This document shows positions 1 through 9,742 of a stretch of 64,000 nucleotides of DNA, in pieces. The position numbers were made by a program, and so were the translations under genes. Below the pieces are notes generated by a model. That model worked only from the letters and a program-made list of their open reading frames with translations. It was not told where the DNA came from and searched no databases. Within the stretch, counting starts at the first letter, position 1. Each line of letters opens with the position of its first letter. The stretch lies in assembly GCA_001599755.1 (NCBI GenBank), contig BCHX01000002.1, positions 310,001 through 374,000 on the forward strand, written 5' to 3'. The stretch comes from Gliomastix tumulicola (lineage: Eukaryota > Ascomycota > Sordariomycetes > Hypocreales > Bionectriaceae).

Positions 1-1055
1 GTGTCAGTCAGTCAAGGATTACGGGCAGAGTGGCTGCTGCAACCACCAACAATCGTCATCATCACTCTTGTGGGCGTCAGTGGCGACCTCACGCGTGCCT
101 CTCGCGCACCCCGAGAGCATTTGTCAGACGTCATACCGAAACAAAACATTACTATCTGGACTCGTCGTTCGCCGCATCGCCTTCACCATCACACTCAGAC
201 CCTAGTGGTATATGCAGAAACGCCATTTTGTCTTCACTCCCTCATTGATCATCATCTTGATTTGTTCTCTCCTCTTCTCCCACCCCCCTCTCTTTTGTTT
301 GCTGTACAACTCCTGCTAAGGTCTCGTGCTCAATATTTTTCCCTGGTCGAACTTCCGGGACTCAGAGTCTTCTCCTCCAAACTCATTGCTCCCTCTTCAC
401 TGACTCAACATGCACCGTTCAGGCTCGTCTTTTAATGAAAAGGGAGAAGGAGATGTAAGGAAGAAAAAAGAATTGCCCATCCGTCCATAAACCGCCGAAG
501 GCCCCTTGTATTTTGTGTTGCAAAGAAATAAAGGAAATTCCCTAGAACAGACAAAAATGCCCTGCAGCCGATTTTCCATTTTTTGTTGTGCCCTTCCACC
601 CCAACGCAGCTGTCGAATAAACAAGAACAGGAGAGAAAAAGGGGGAAACGAAAAAAGAGAAGTGTCAAAACCAAGGTTTCCTTTGTGTTGTTGTGTCGTG
701 ATGTTGTGCCCTGCCGCGCGCCGGATTCTAAAACGCAAGTTGGAAGAAAATTTGCTGTGTGCCGAGGGAAAAGAAATAAGCAGTAGACCAGCCCCAAATG
801 CGCGCGCCCAGGTAAACCATCAAGTCCGGACGGAGGGAATGAACGGCGACGAGAGTGTGCGAAGGGAGCAGTGGACTGAGTTGTTTTCTTTCCAGATTTT
901 CCGATTTTTTATTTTCTTTTTGGTTTCTCGAGATAGAGGGAAAGGGAGACCGTCTGTGGAGGGAAAAGTATGGTTGGTCATGAAAATCATGTATATCTAG
1001 TACACGATGGTTCGGGGGAAAAGTTGGGGTTTCCCGTCCTCTCTAAGAGAAGTGT
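1..1055. other. Intergenic, downstream of rpl16
   Basis: No convincing coding region is seen on either strand. The open frames here are short, overlap one another, and show no family motif or plausible splice structure. The right part should hold the 3' untranslated region of the ribosomal protein gene transcribed leftwards from 2238. Confidence 0.5.
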
Positions 1056-2238
1056 CTAGTAACCGAGGGCAGCGAGGGCCTGGGTCGTCTCGGACTTGGT
1101 GCCGGCGTTCTTCTTGGCCTCGGACAGTTGTCGTGCAGCCGTCTTCTTGCGCTCGTAGTAGGCCAGGGCCTTGGCCTTTCTGCGGTCCTCCAGACTGCAA
1201 ACACACACAGGTCAGTACGGCAATTGCGGATGGCATGGGGGCAGGTGATCACGTACCGAGACACAACGTCCTGGTACTTCCAGCCGTTCTCGTGGCTCAG
1301 GCGGCCGACGGTGCAGTACTTGCGACCGGGCTGCAGGCGGAGAACACGGAGGGCCTGGGGGACGACCATCTTCTTCTTCTTGTCGTAGGGGGGAGGGACA
1401 CCCTCGAAGACCTTGAGGCGCTCAAGGGCGGCGGCACCACGGGCGGTCTTGTGGGGGATCATGCCACGGACGGCCTTGTAGAAGATTCGGGAGGGAGCGC
1501 GGAAGTGGAAGGGACCTGCGACGCCAAAGTCAATCGTCTGCATTCTCGGACAATGCGAATCGAGGGGATCGGAGACTCACCACCGCGAGTGGGGTTGTAT
1601 CGGGTGATCTTGCGCATGTGGGCGGCGTACTTGACTGCAGGAACCGTGTTAGCATAAACCGTGTCTTCGAAGGGCATCGGGGCGCGCTCCAGTGTCTCGT
1701 GACGTGGGCGGAGGAGGATTGTGTCGAGCCCAGTCGTCGGGCAGGGAGGGAGGAAACGTACGCTTGGCGCGGAAGAACTCGCCAGAGATGTTGAGGGCCT
1801 CGGTGCGGACCACAACGATCTTCTGACCGTTGAGGAGCTGCTTGGCCACGATACTGGCGAGGCGACCAAGGAGGTGGCCCTTGCCGTCGATGATAACCTG
1901 CGAAGCAAATCCCAGTCAGCCGTCTGCCCAATCTTTGCCCTAAGTTGCGTGCACGCCCAGCGGCTCCCCCGAGCGCGGATGAGGTATCCCAGTTGAACGG
2001 CTGCAAGCCGCATCGGCCGAATGGATTCCGAAGTATTCGATTCCGTCGGTGCCTTCTTCCACGTCGTCCGCCTGTTCAACCTCCATCGCGCCCAAAGCCC
2101 ACCGCTCAGAAGGCTCTGTGCCAACCTCCTCCCGCACACAAATCAATGTAGCCGAAGCGCAAGGCCGCCGCCCGTGGCGACTGCGTGCACGCAGGAATCC
2201 AGGTGGGATTGACTCACAACTGGCTCGAAGGACGACAT
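1056..2238 (-). CDS. rpl16: 60S ribosomal protein L16 (uL13 family)
   Basis: Component of the large cytosolic ribosomal subunit (uL13; yeast L16, mammalian L13a). Five exons are read on the minus strand: 2238-2218, 1897-1762, 1634-1581, 1515-1257 and 1194-1056. They total 609 bases, giving 202 residues, the usual length for the fungal protein. The start MSSFEPVVIIDGKGHLLGR is the conserved family N-terminus; the central stretch NPTRGGPFHFRAPSRIFYK and the later GRKYCTVGRLSHENGWKYQ are also diagnostic. All introns are GT-AG (donors GTGAGT, GTACGT, GTGAGT, GTACGT). The first intron, directly after seven codons, is about 320 bases, whereas the other three are 62-127. A tiny first exon followed by a long intron is common in fungal ribosomal protein genes. 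High confidence in identity and exon structure. Confidence 0.97.
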
Positions 2239-3126
2239 CTTGCCCGTAATTCAACACAGCTCGAAGATGGGGGGGGGGAGAAACAGAAGAAGAAAAGGAA
2301 TTGGGCAAAGTCTCAAACCTGGACGGCGAGATTCTGCTTTCTGCTGTGTGCTGCTGCGGGTTAGTGGTGGTGGGAAGGAACGGTTCGCGATAGTGGAATC
2401 GAGGGCTGGCGAGAAAATCCAAGTTCGCTGCCACTGGGCTTTGGTGAGTGGCCTTGTGTGGTCGAGGAGGGGCTAGGCTGGATTGGGCATGGGGCGATGG
2501 GGCTCCCTGTCACTGTGAGGGCTTCTTGTGAAGATGGCTTTAGGGCTGCAAAACCTATAGGCGCACCGATGATTTTCCGGGTTCGAGGTACCTTGTACCT
2601 CCCCTCGGTGGGGCGCCTTCACGTGCAAGCCCGCCATCGTCGCTTTAAGCATCCTGGAAGGCGAACTGCTGGAGGCGCAATGAATCATGCTGTTGCTTTC
2701 TATGATTGCATCTTGGATTACATGCCTATTTGAAAAAGAAGACTTGCAACGAAAATTAAATCCCAATTTCTTTCCCTCTGAAGCAGACCTTCTTTCTGTC
2801 TTGCGTTGCAGTCTATCAAGTCTCAGGGTCAAGCCCCTGACGTGGAAATCGTGAACATCGTGAAAGTCAGTGAACAAACGCCCGGCTTCTCCTTTACTGT
2901 ACATAGAACCTCTAAGAGGCATGTGTGAAATCAGTTTGTCTGTAAGCGCGTGGCCAGCACCTCATCGCCAGGCCTGCCAGCTTGAATATAGTTGAACCAA
3001 TATGCAGTAGGGGTGGGTGGAGAAGCGTAAAGAAGAAGTGTAAAAAGCCCCCTTGCTCATCCCCGGGGGGGGGGAGGCAAATATGATCAGGCAAGAACAA
3101 GGCCGCCACAGTGACTGGCCTTAGGA
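2239..3126. other. Intergenic between rpl16 promoter and BAG gene 3' end
   Basis: Holds the upstream region of rpl16 (left) and the 3' region of the BAG-domain gene (right), since both genes are transcribed leftwards. No gene is seen. The only structure noted is the nested inverted repeat at 2560-2617. Confidence 0.5.
2560..2617. repeat. Nested inverted repeat upstream of rpl16
   Basis: An outer arm GGCGCACCGA (2560-2569) pairs with TCGGT(GGG)GCGCC (2605-2617), with a three-base bulge. An inner arm AGGTAC (2586-2591) pairs with GTACCT (2595-2600) around a three-base loop. It lies about 320-380 bases upstream of the rpl16 start codon. Its role is unknown: it could be a regulatory palindrome, a structured transcript element or chance. 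Confidence 0.4.
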
Positions 3127-4047
3127 CTAACGGCTAGCTTTGGCCACGTCCAGTTCCTTGAGGATCTCCTGGACCTGTCGGACGAGTTCCTTGCGTCTCG
3201 CGCGGATCTCGGGGACGCCTTCGGTCTCGACGCTGTCCAGCTTGAGCAGGATGTGCTGCATGACCGACTCGGACAGCTTGCGGTGCTCGTCAATCCTCCT
3301 CTTGTCCTCGTCGGGCGGCGAGGCCGTGTACTGGAGGCACAGCGGCTGCCACTTGGACTTGAACTCGTGGGACAGCTCGTCGAGGATGCGCATGGCGCCG
3401 CTGCTGGCGACGGACGAGGGCGAGTTGGGCACCTCGAAGTTGGAGTTGCTGTCGCGCGGGCTCGTGGTCGAGTTGCCCTCGCCGGGGCTGCCGAGGGGGT
3501 CCGTCGTCTTCTTCTTGGAGCGGCGCTTGCGCTTGCGTTTCGACTTGCTGTCCTTGTCGGAGACGACGACCATCTCCTCCTCGGACAGGCTGCTGCTGCC
3601 GCCGTCGTCGCCCTCGGGGACCACGGCCAGGAGCTCGCTCTTGTTCTTGCAGCCGTACTCACGCACCGGCGCGTGCGGGTCCTTGAGCTGCTTGCCCTTG
3701 TAGAGCAGCTTGACGCGGCGGCGGGTGCGGTCCGAGAGGTCCATGAGGAGGCCGACGCGCTCCTTCACGTCCTCGACTATCAGCTTGCCGTCGCCGATGG
3801 AGTAGGCGGGGAAATGGGCGGGGTAGATGATGCCGCGGTTCTTGATGATGAGCACGTCGTCGTCCGGGTTCGGCGACGCCGGCGCGTACGACCGCGAGTG
3901 GTGCAGGTCATCGACGGGCACGGCGAGCGTCGGGTCGTCGAGGTCCTGCGACGTGATGTAGCTGAAGTCGGCCTCGTCGACGTGGGGGACGCCCGGCATG
4001 GCGCCGTAGGGGGAGATGGGACTCCGGGAGAAGGGGTATCTCGACAT
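3127..4047 (-). CDS. BAG-domain HSP70 co-chaperone with ubiquitin-like region
   Basis: Predicted nucleotide-exchange factor for HSP70, of the fungal BAG family related to yeast Snl1. From the ATG at 4047 the protein has 306 residues. An N-terminal linker is followed by a ubiquitin-like region around residues 75-150 (contains VKERVGLLMDLSDRT and LLYKGKQLKD). Next come a lysine/arginine-rich, low-complexity segment (SKSKRKRKRRSKKKT) and a C-terminal helical BAG region around 210-300 (contains LDELSHEFKSKW and ELVRQVQEILKELD). The frame stays open upstream to beyond 4614 without any ATG, and the 60 codons just upstream encode a plausible membrane segment (GIVYSSLAAAIVAALPL). A longer membrane-anchored form, made from a distal exon or a non-AUG start, is therefore possible. 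The ATG at 4047 is the only in-frame ATG available. Family assignment good, start uncertain. Confidence 0.82.
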   Translation of the reverse strand: MSRYPFSRSPISPYGAMPGVPHVDEADFSYITSQDLDDPTLAVPVDDLHHSRSYAPASPNPDDDVLIIKNRGIIYPAHFPAYSIGDGKLIVEDVKERVGLLMDLSDRTRRRVKLLYKGKQLKDPHAPVREYGCKNKSELLAVVPEGDDGGSSSLSEEEMVVVSDKDSKSKRKRKRRSKKKTTDPLGSPGEGNSTTSPRDSNSNFEVPNSPSSVASSGAMRILDELSHEFKSKWQPLCLQYTASPPDEDKRRIDEHRKLSESVMQHILLKLDSVETEGVPEIRARRKELVRQVQEILKELDVAKASR

Positions 4048-4486
4048 GGTGAGCGGGAGCGCGGCGACGATGGCGGCGGCGAGGCTGCTGTAGACGATGC
4101 CGGGATGGATGCCCAGCGTCTCGGATATGTACTCGTTGGAGCCCTGGAAGGCACTGTTGAGGTTCGCCAGGAGAGTCGTCCCGTTGAGGTAGGACGTCAG
4201 GTTTTGCAGGGCACCAGAGGTTGCCTCGACCGCCTGTCGGGAATCCACCTTGCCGGTTGCTTTATATAAGGTGGCCCCGGGACAAGGACACACCTCACTC
4301 GCTGGGGGGACGAAGGGAAGGGAGCGTTGGCTATGATGGGGGCTCGTTGGGCGGTTGTGGGACGGTCCTGTAGAACCAAGGTTCTTCGCGCGGAGGCCGG
4401 TGCGGTGTTGATTGCCGTCGCTTGTGGGTAGGGAGGTCACACCAAGTGACGACAGCGACGAGGGATCGGAGCCCGTGACGGTGTGG

Positions 4487-4514
4487 TGTGTGTGTGTGTG
4501 TGTGTGTGTGTGTG
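4487..4514. repeat. (TG)14 microsatellite
   Basis: Uninterrupted TG dinucleotide run, read as CA repeats on the minus strand. It lies within the upstream extension or leader of the BAG-domain gene. Confidence 0.9.
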
Positions 4515-4614
4515 GTCTGTCGTCGGTTCTCCCTGTCGTTGTGTGTCGTCGGCCGTGCTCGAAAAGGGGAGGGCGGAATAGCGGAAGCGGGACGGTCGCT
4601 CTGCTAGAGCGCAC

Positions 4615-6776
4615 ACACGAGGCCTAGGTCGACGATCACGAAGACGAACTCAAGGGTCCTCCCTGTTGCTGCGATTGCGACGACCGTCTGGATAGGTTAA
4701 AGCTGACCTGCGGGAAGAGCGCAGAGTGAGTTGGCAAGGTGGGGATGGGGGCAGGTCGGCCGTCGTGAGTGGTTGCGTTCTGGTCTGACGGTTAGTCGTA
4801 AGGCGAAGCGGGGGGGAGGGACAGCCAGAGGAGGACTTACTGGATGGAGAAAGGAGGGAGGAGGAGAAAAGAGCGTCGTCGGCTGGCGTCGTCTCGTTGG
4901 CCGCTTGTTGGTTGTTGGAGGATCCTGCTGACTACATGCGTCTGGGCAGTGCGGGCTGCGGCACTTCTTCCTCTGCAGCGTCGCACCGAGAGGGGGGAGA
5001 AGCAGTGGAAGGGTTGCAAGATGTTGCTTCACGGGCGGTGGTTGGACACGGTGGCTGCGAGTGCTGTCAATGGCGGCAGGAAGCGGCGAATTGGATTCTT
5101 GTCCGGCGTCAATTGGTCGGCCTCGGGAGCAGGCAATCGGCAGAGACGAATGGGATAAAGATCGGCAGAGGCCCAGGCGACGGCTTGAGGCTGCGAAGGC
5201 GTTGGCTGGCCGTGTCTCGATATTGTAACCACTTGAGAAATGATATCACGAGCGCCCATAAGCAGGAAAACTAAGTGTGAGCTAGTCTCAAAGGACAATG
5301 GAAGCCAGATTGCCAGACAAGGTTCCCTCGTCTTCCCGAACAGCCTGGAAACCGCCTTGCCAATTGGAGGGAATTTTCTGGATTCGCCGCTGGAGCATCA
5401 AGGCTAAATTGCCTTTCAGGTAGAAATTCAAGGTCAGGTGATGTCAGAGGCGGTCTGATAATGCTGGCCTACCCTGGAACTGCTTCTGCACAACATGTCA
5501 ACCCCAGACTTTCCTGCCTAGATGACATACGTGCTTGGATCGGATTGATGGGATTGCTTCACGATACGGGAGCGTGCATCCTTGGGCCTCAATTCCCTGC
5601 TACGCGTGACTTTGAAGGCGGATGACAGTCGTCGGCAACGTGGCCGTTGCAGCCACTGACTGGTCGATCTGTGGAGCGTGCAGGAAACGATCAAGATTTA
5701 GGATCCCTTTCACGCTTCACCCCCAGGTAAGGTCTCAGATTGCTTGTCTAGGGTGATTAGTAAACAGTTTAGTCTATTCATTCAAGAGAGCGGGCATTGA
5801 GCTGTCAATTCCCTGCGGCTGGCACGGCTGGGCACGCTGCACACAAGCGGGTTGGACGGCTCGCTGTGACACTCCTTGGTCCTTCTCGCGCCGAGGTCAA
5901 CATCAAGGTCAACTGACTGCTGGAGGCGACTTCCGAGACCCATTGATGGGCCCTTGAGGTCTCAATCTCCCTTTTCGGCAGATGGCCACAGGGTTTGGGA
6001 AAGCCGTGGGAGCGTGTGCGCTGCCGCCTCACTTTTCTAGATGGGGGGGTTCAGGGTCGCTGTGGATCTGGCGGGCTGCCTATCAAGTGGCTGCCGGCTT
6101 GTTCAGAGGGCGCCTTTTGCAGATTCTGGACAATCAGGCCGGAACGAATGGAAAGGCCAATGTTGCCATGATAGGCTTATCATCGCGGCCGTATTACTTA
6201 TGGAATCGGAAGGGTGCTTATGCTTCAAGACGGTGATAACAGCTATTTGGAATTGTCCCGCGATGCAAAGATTCCAAAGCATAAGATGCAACGCTGATGA
6301 ATTGAGGGGCGACGTCATGGACATGCTTACTCGCTGCGCCACATGGTCGCCCTGAATCTTGTGGCGCACAACCCAAGAGCCTGCTGTTGCTTCAATGCGA
6401 TGCCTTTCATCAAGGGGAATTGAAGCTTGACTTGATTCCAGTGATCTCAGCATGTATGGAATCAGTCTCGCAGGTGCTGGAATAACCGCACAGGGAAGTG
6501 GTGGGTGTTGGAAACAATGACAGCCACTAACTCCATACCTAGCTCTCAGCACAGACAGAAGCTTCCAACCCGAGGCCCAGCTCTTGGACTTGTAATAAAT
6601 GACGCCCGCCATACTCAAGAGCCATCACATCATCCCGCCACCAAGCCCGTCCGGTCCCCTCTTTTGCTTGCTAATCCTCCCATCACAATCGCTATAGCAC
6701 CCGGGCTTCCAATTACTATAACAGGACCACCCCGCCGTGCTTCCTCCCCCCCTTCGCCTTGCGACCTTTCCAGACC
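4615..6776. other. Intergenic, about 2.1 kb
   Basis: Divergent region between the leftward BAG gene and the rightward glutaredoxin gene. No open frame here has a recognisable motif, consistent composition and a plausible start together. The left part probably contains the BAG gene leader. Confidence 0.45.
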
Positions 6777-7333
6777 ATGTCCTTCCTGCGCCGATTCTTC
6801 TCTACGACCAGCAAATCAACCATCAACATGTCCGAGGCAAACACCACCGTCCAGAAGCTCATTGACGACAACGCTGTTGGTACGTCCCGCTGACCCCTCC
6901 CCCACCAGACGCGCGCGCGCCGGCTTGGGCTCGTCGCGAGAATCGTTTTGCTTCTGGGAGCCTGTCGCTGACCTGTGCCCTGTCCAGTCGTCTTCTCCAA
7001 GAGCTACTGCCCCTACTGCAAGGCCACCAAGAGCACGCTGAGCAGCCTCGACGCCAACTTCGAGGTCCTGGAGCTCGATCAGACCGGTATGCGCCCACTC
7101 TAGCTTTTCCCCCCTTTGCATGCTGGGCAGCAAAGACTGACTTGTACTTTTTACTCCCTGCAGCCGAGGGCAGCGCTCTCCAGGACGCCCTCCAGGAGAT
7201 CAACGGCCAGCGCACCGTGCCCAACATTTACATCAAGCAGAAGCACATCGGCGGCAACTCGGACCTCCAGACCCTGTCCAAGTCGGGCCAGCTCGTCAGC
7301 CTGCTCAAGGAGGCCGGTGCCGTCACCGCGTAA
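6777..7333 (+). CDS. Dithiol glutaredoxin (CPYC type)
   Basis: Small glutathione-dependent thiol-disulfide oxidoreductase. Three exons, 6777-6879, 6988-7086 and 7164-7333, give 123 residues. Visible motifs are the active site CPYC at residues 42-45, the TVP glutathione-binding turn at 85-87 and the IGGNSDL segment at 96-102. The residues before the thioredoxin fold (MSFLRRFFSTTSKSTIN) are basic and hydroxylated and look like a short mitochondrial presequence. A second in-frame Met at residue 18 (position 6828) would give a cytosolic form, as described for yeast GRX2. Introns are GT-AG with donors GTACGT and GTATGC. The gene converges with the AIM18-like gene. High confidence. Confidence 0.95.
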
Positions 7334-7735
7334 GAGCGAGCCACACCCGTATAGATGGAGAGACGCGCGCAGCGCCCTTGCGCTCCCCGGCAGCGTCGCT
7401 TTCTGAGAGTCGAAATGCTGATAGAGAGCTGGCGATGATACCGCGACGACGATACAGAGCCAAGTTATGATTTTCCAAGAGGGCATACAGGGATATACAG
7501 GGCGCGGTTCGTAGTCATGGACTGTAATACAGAGACACTCGCCGCCATTGACTACTAGTAGTGAGAGAAGGTGCCTTTGTTTTGTTGGCTGAGTGATGAC
7601 CTCGTCCGCGCTTTCGGGACGCGTGCGCGGCCCCTGATCCAGTTCTATGCTGGACGGAGACGCGCAGAGATGATATTGTACAGATGACGCTATGATATAC
7701 ATGTGTGCAGCCCTGCCTCGACGAAGCTCTCCCAG
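7334..7735. other. Convergent 3' regions
   Basis: About 400 bases between the stop codons of the glutaredoxin gene (rightward) and the AIM18-like gene (leftward). They must hold both 3' untranslated regions. No other feature is seen. Confidence 0.6.
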
Positions 7736-8980
7736 CTAGATCACCTGCGTAGCCACGGTGCCTACCGGCCGTTCCACGAACTCCATGACGCCCGTGATGA
7801 TGTTCTGCCTCGCCCCTTCGGAGGCGACCTTGCTGCCGGCCAGGTAGTTGAGCCACAGCAGCCTCGATATCCGCTCGTCGTCGACCACGCCCATGACCTC
7901 CTTTTTCGCCTTGGCACTGCCCTCCTTGTGCTCGTTGTACAGGACGGACAGCCGGCCCTCGCCGTCGCGGCACAGCAGCAGCTCCCTCTTCTTGGGGACG
8001 GACCCCCTGTTGAACAGGGCCTTGAAGCTCCTGAGCGCCTCGCCGAACTGCTCGTCGCCGTACGCCTTGCCGTCGCGCTGGGAGCGGCCCGTGATGGCGC
8101 GCACGAAGCCGTCGCGCAGGTGGTGGAAGTCGGTGTCCTTGACGGGCGTGATGCGGAACGCGCTGCGGACGCGGGCGTCGCGCAGGATCGCCTCCCACGT
8201 CGCCTCGCCCTCGGCCGGGTCCAGCAGCGACTTGCGCAGCGTCTCCTTCTCCGAGGGGATGAGCGTCGTCGCGAGCGGGTTCACCTTCTTGACGAGGTAG
8301 TGCTGCAGGCGCTCGACGTCCTGCGTCGCGACGTAGAAGCCGACGACGTAGACCTGGATGCCGAGGAAGGTGACGGTGCGCGTGCCGAGGCCCACGAGCG
8401 TGAAGGCCGTGCCCTGGTCGTCCGTGACTGACGCCGCGATCGGGCCGGCGGGCGTCTTGGTCTCGTGCGGGAGGTGCACGTCGAGCACGAGCGGGAACGC
8501 TGGGACGACGCTGTTGCCCGTCGGCACGATCACGTTGCCCTCCTCGTCGTGCACGACCACCTTGCGCTTCTCCCCCGCCTCCGTCTTGAACTGCTCGCTG
8601 GGTATGGGCGGGGCGTCGCACCGCACAGCCGAGCTCGAGGTGTCACTGCTCTCCCCATCCATCTCGTTCTTCTTCTTCTCCTTCTCCTTCTTCTCGCTCT
8701 CGGCCGCAATGGCGTTCTTCAGCTTGTAGCCCGTGTACACGAATGACAGGATGCCGGCAATGGCGCCGGCGGCCAGGAAGGCGGTGCGGTTCTTCTCGTA
8801 GTCGCGGCGCTCGTTGCTCAGTCTGTTCATGTCGAAGTCCTGCGTCACGCGGCCGGACTGCTTGCCCGCGATGAACGTGCGGCGGGCATGATGACGGCTC
8901 GGGGAGGCTCGAACAGCCCGGATCGTCTCGGCGCGGCACGGCGTTCGGAGAAGAGGGCGGACGGCGGATGGTCGTAGCAT
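7736..8980 (-). CDS. aim18: AIM18-like mitochondrial chalcone-isomerase-fold protein
   Basis: Member of the fungal AIM18/AIM46 family, mitochondrial proteins with a chalcone-isomerase-like fold; a haem-binding rather than enzymatic role has been proposed for the family. Single exon, 414 residues from the ATG at 8980. This start gives a strong mitochondrial presequence (MLRPSAVRPLLRT, arginine-rich, almost no acidic residues). An upstream in-frame ATG at 9097 would add 39 residues that do not look like a presequence. A membrane segment (TAFLAAGAIAGILSFVYTGY) follows at roughly residues 70-90, then a lysine/glutamate-rich stretch. The chalcone-isomerase domain follows, with GLGTRTVTFLGIQVYVVGFY and the C-terminal region containing FNRGSVPKKRELLL. 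A CACGTGAC site lies upstream at 9147. Confident in family. Confidence 0.9.
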   Translation of the reverse strand: MLRPSAVRPLLRTPCRAETIRAVRASPSRHHARRTFIAGKQSGRVTQDFDMNRLSNERRDYEKNRTAFLAAGAIAGILSFVYTGYKLKNAIAAESEKKEKEKKKNEMDGESSDTSSSAVRCDAPPIPSEQFKTEAGEKRKVVVHDEEGNVIVPTGNSVVPAFPLVLDVHLPHETKTPAGPIAASVTDDQGTAFTLVGLGTRTVTFLGIQVYVVGFYVATQDVERLQHYLVKKVNPLATTLIPSEKETLRKSLLDPAEGEATWEAILRDARVRSAFRITPVKDTDFHHLRDGFVRAITGRSQRDGKAYGDEQFGEALRSFKALFNRGSVPKKRELLLCRDGEGRLSVLYNEHKEGSAKAKKEVMGVVDDERISRLLWLNYLAGSKVASEGARQNIITGVMEFVERPVGTVATQVI

Positions 8981-9146
8981 CTCGTGCAATTGGTGCCCTA
9001 CAGGGGGCCAGAAGCTGTGAATGATGGTAACTGCGGGAAGCGACAAGGGTCCATCCACGAGACTGGCTTCTGACGTGGTCGGAGGTTTTGTTGCCATGGG
9101 AAGCGGTGAGATTTGCGGCTAAGCTTGGGGAAGTTGGGACGGAGTA

Positions 9147-9154
9147 CACGTGAC
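9147..9154. promoter_or_regulatory. CACGTGAC E-box-type site upstream of AIM18-like gene
   Basis: CACGTGAC followed by GT, 50 bases upstream of the outer ATG and 167 upstream of the preferred ATG of the AIM18-like gene. The same core recurs twice in the pth1/rvs161 divergent promoter. It matches the basic helix-loop-helix (Cbf1-type) consensus; function inferred only. Confidence 0.35.
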
Positions 9155-9742
9155 GTAGTGGCCCAAAACTCAGGACTAAGAAATGACAGCGAAGCATGGA
9201 AGAAAACAGGAGAAGAGGTTCACGAATAGGGCTATTGATGATACAATAAGGCTAATGCTGCGTCAAATTGAGATCAATAAATATAATATTAAACCCATAA
9301 ACAGCTCGCTCGCTCAAGCATGAGCAAGGAGACGACATGGACATTTCAGATGTATTGGAGCGATGCCTTCTCGCTCTCTCCGCGAATCAAATGTCTTACA
9401 CCTCCAGGGCGCCACCAGATGATCTCTAGGGAATGGTACCCCAAATTAACACTTCAACTTCTCAGCCATCCTACCTAGATTACTTGAAATGAGATTATAT
9501 CTATCACCGCTCGGCATACTGTACAATACGGCAAAACTGGCATTTGATAGCTCCGTAGGCTACCTTAATCTAAAGCGTACTGCACTGATCAAAGAACTGT
9601 TCTTATTCGGCTACAAAGAAAATTTCCTCGTTAAGACAAGGACTGAAGACAAAGAATCCGAAAAGCATCGTCCCCAATCCCAAAAAGGCAAATATTCCAA
9701 AGAGTATTATCCCCAACCCTCGTAATTATTCGGTCATAGCCC
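9155..9742. other. AT-rich intergenic stretch
   Basis: Visibly richer in A and T than the flanking core genes, with scattered stops and no recognisable protein. It marks the left edge of the accessory region. Mutation of repeats (RIP) is one possible cause but cannot be shown here. Confidence 0.4.

Noticed and set aside
1898..2217. Intron-encoded box C/D snoRNA in the long rpl16 intron
   Set aside because: No convincing C box (RTGATGA) with a paired D box on the transcribed strand.
2570..2600. tRNA T-loop-like GGTTCGA upstream of rpl16
   Set aside because: Part of the nested palindrome; no cloverleaf possible.
3253..4269. 338-residue plus-strand frame opposite the BAG gene
   Set aside because: Mirror frame of a well-supported gene; valine/arginine-rich shadow composition without motif.
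3127..4614. Taking 4614 as the start of the BAG gene
   Set aside because: The codon there is GTG, the leading segment is a translated CA microsatellite, and no supporting start context exists. The extension is discussed separately.
7703..8431. 242-residue plus-strand frame opposite the AIM18-like gene
   Set aside because: Shadow of a GC-rich coding region; the minus-strand protein has clear family motifs.
9489..9725. 78-residue open frame in AT-rich gap
   Set aside because: Composition matches surrounding AT-rich noncoding sequence; no motif, no splice partner.
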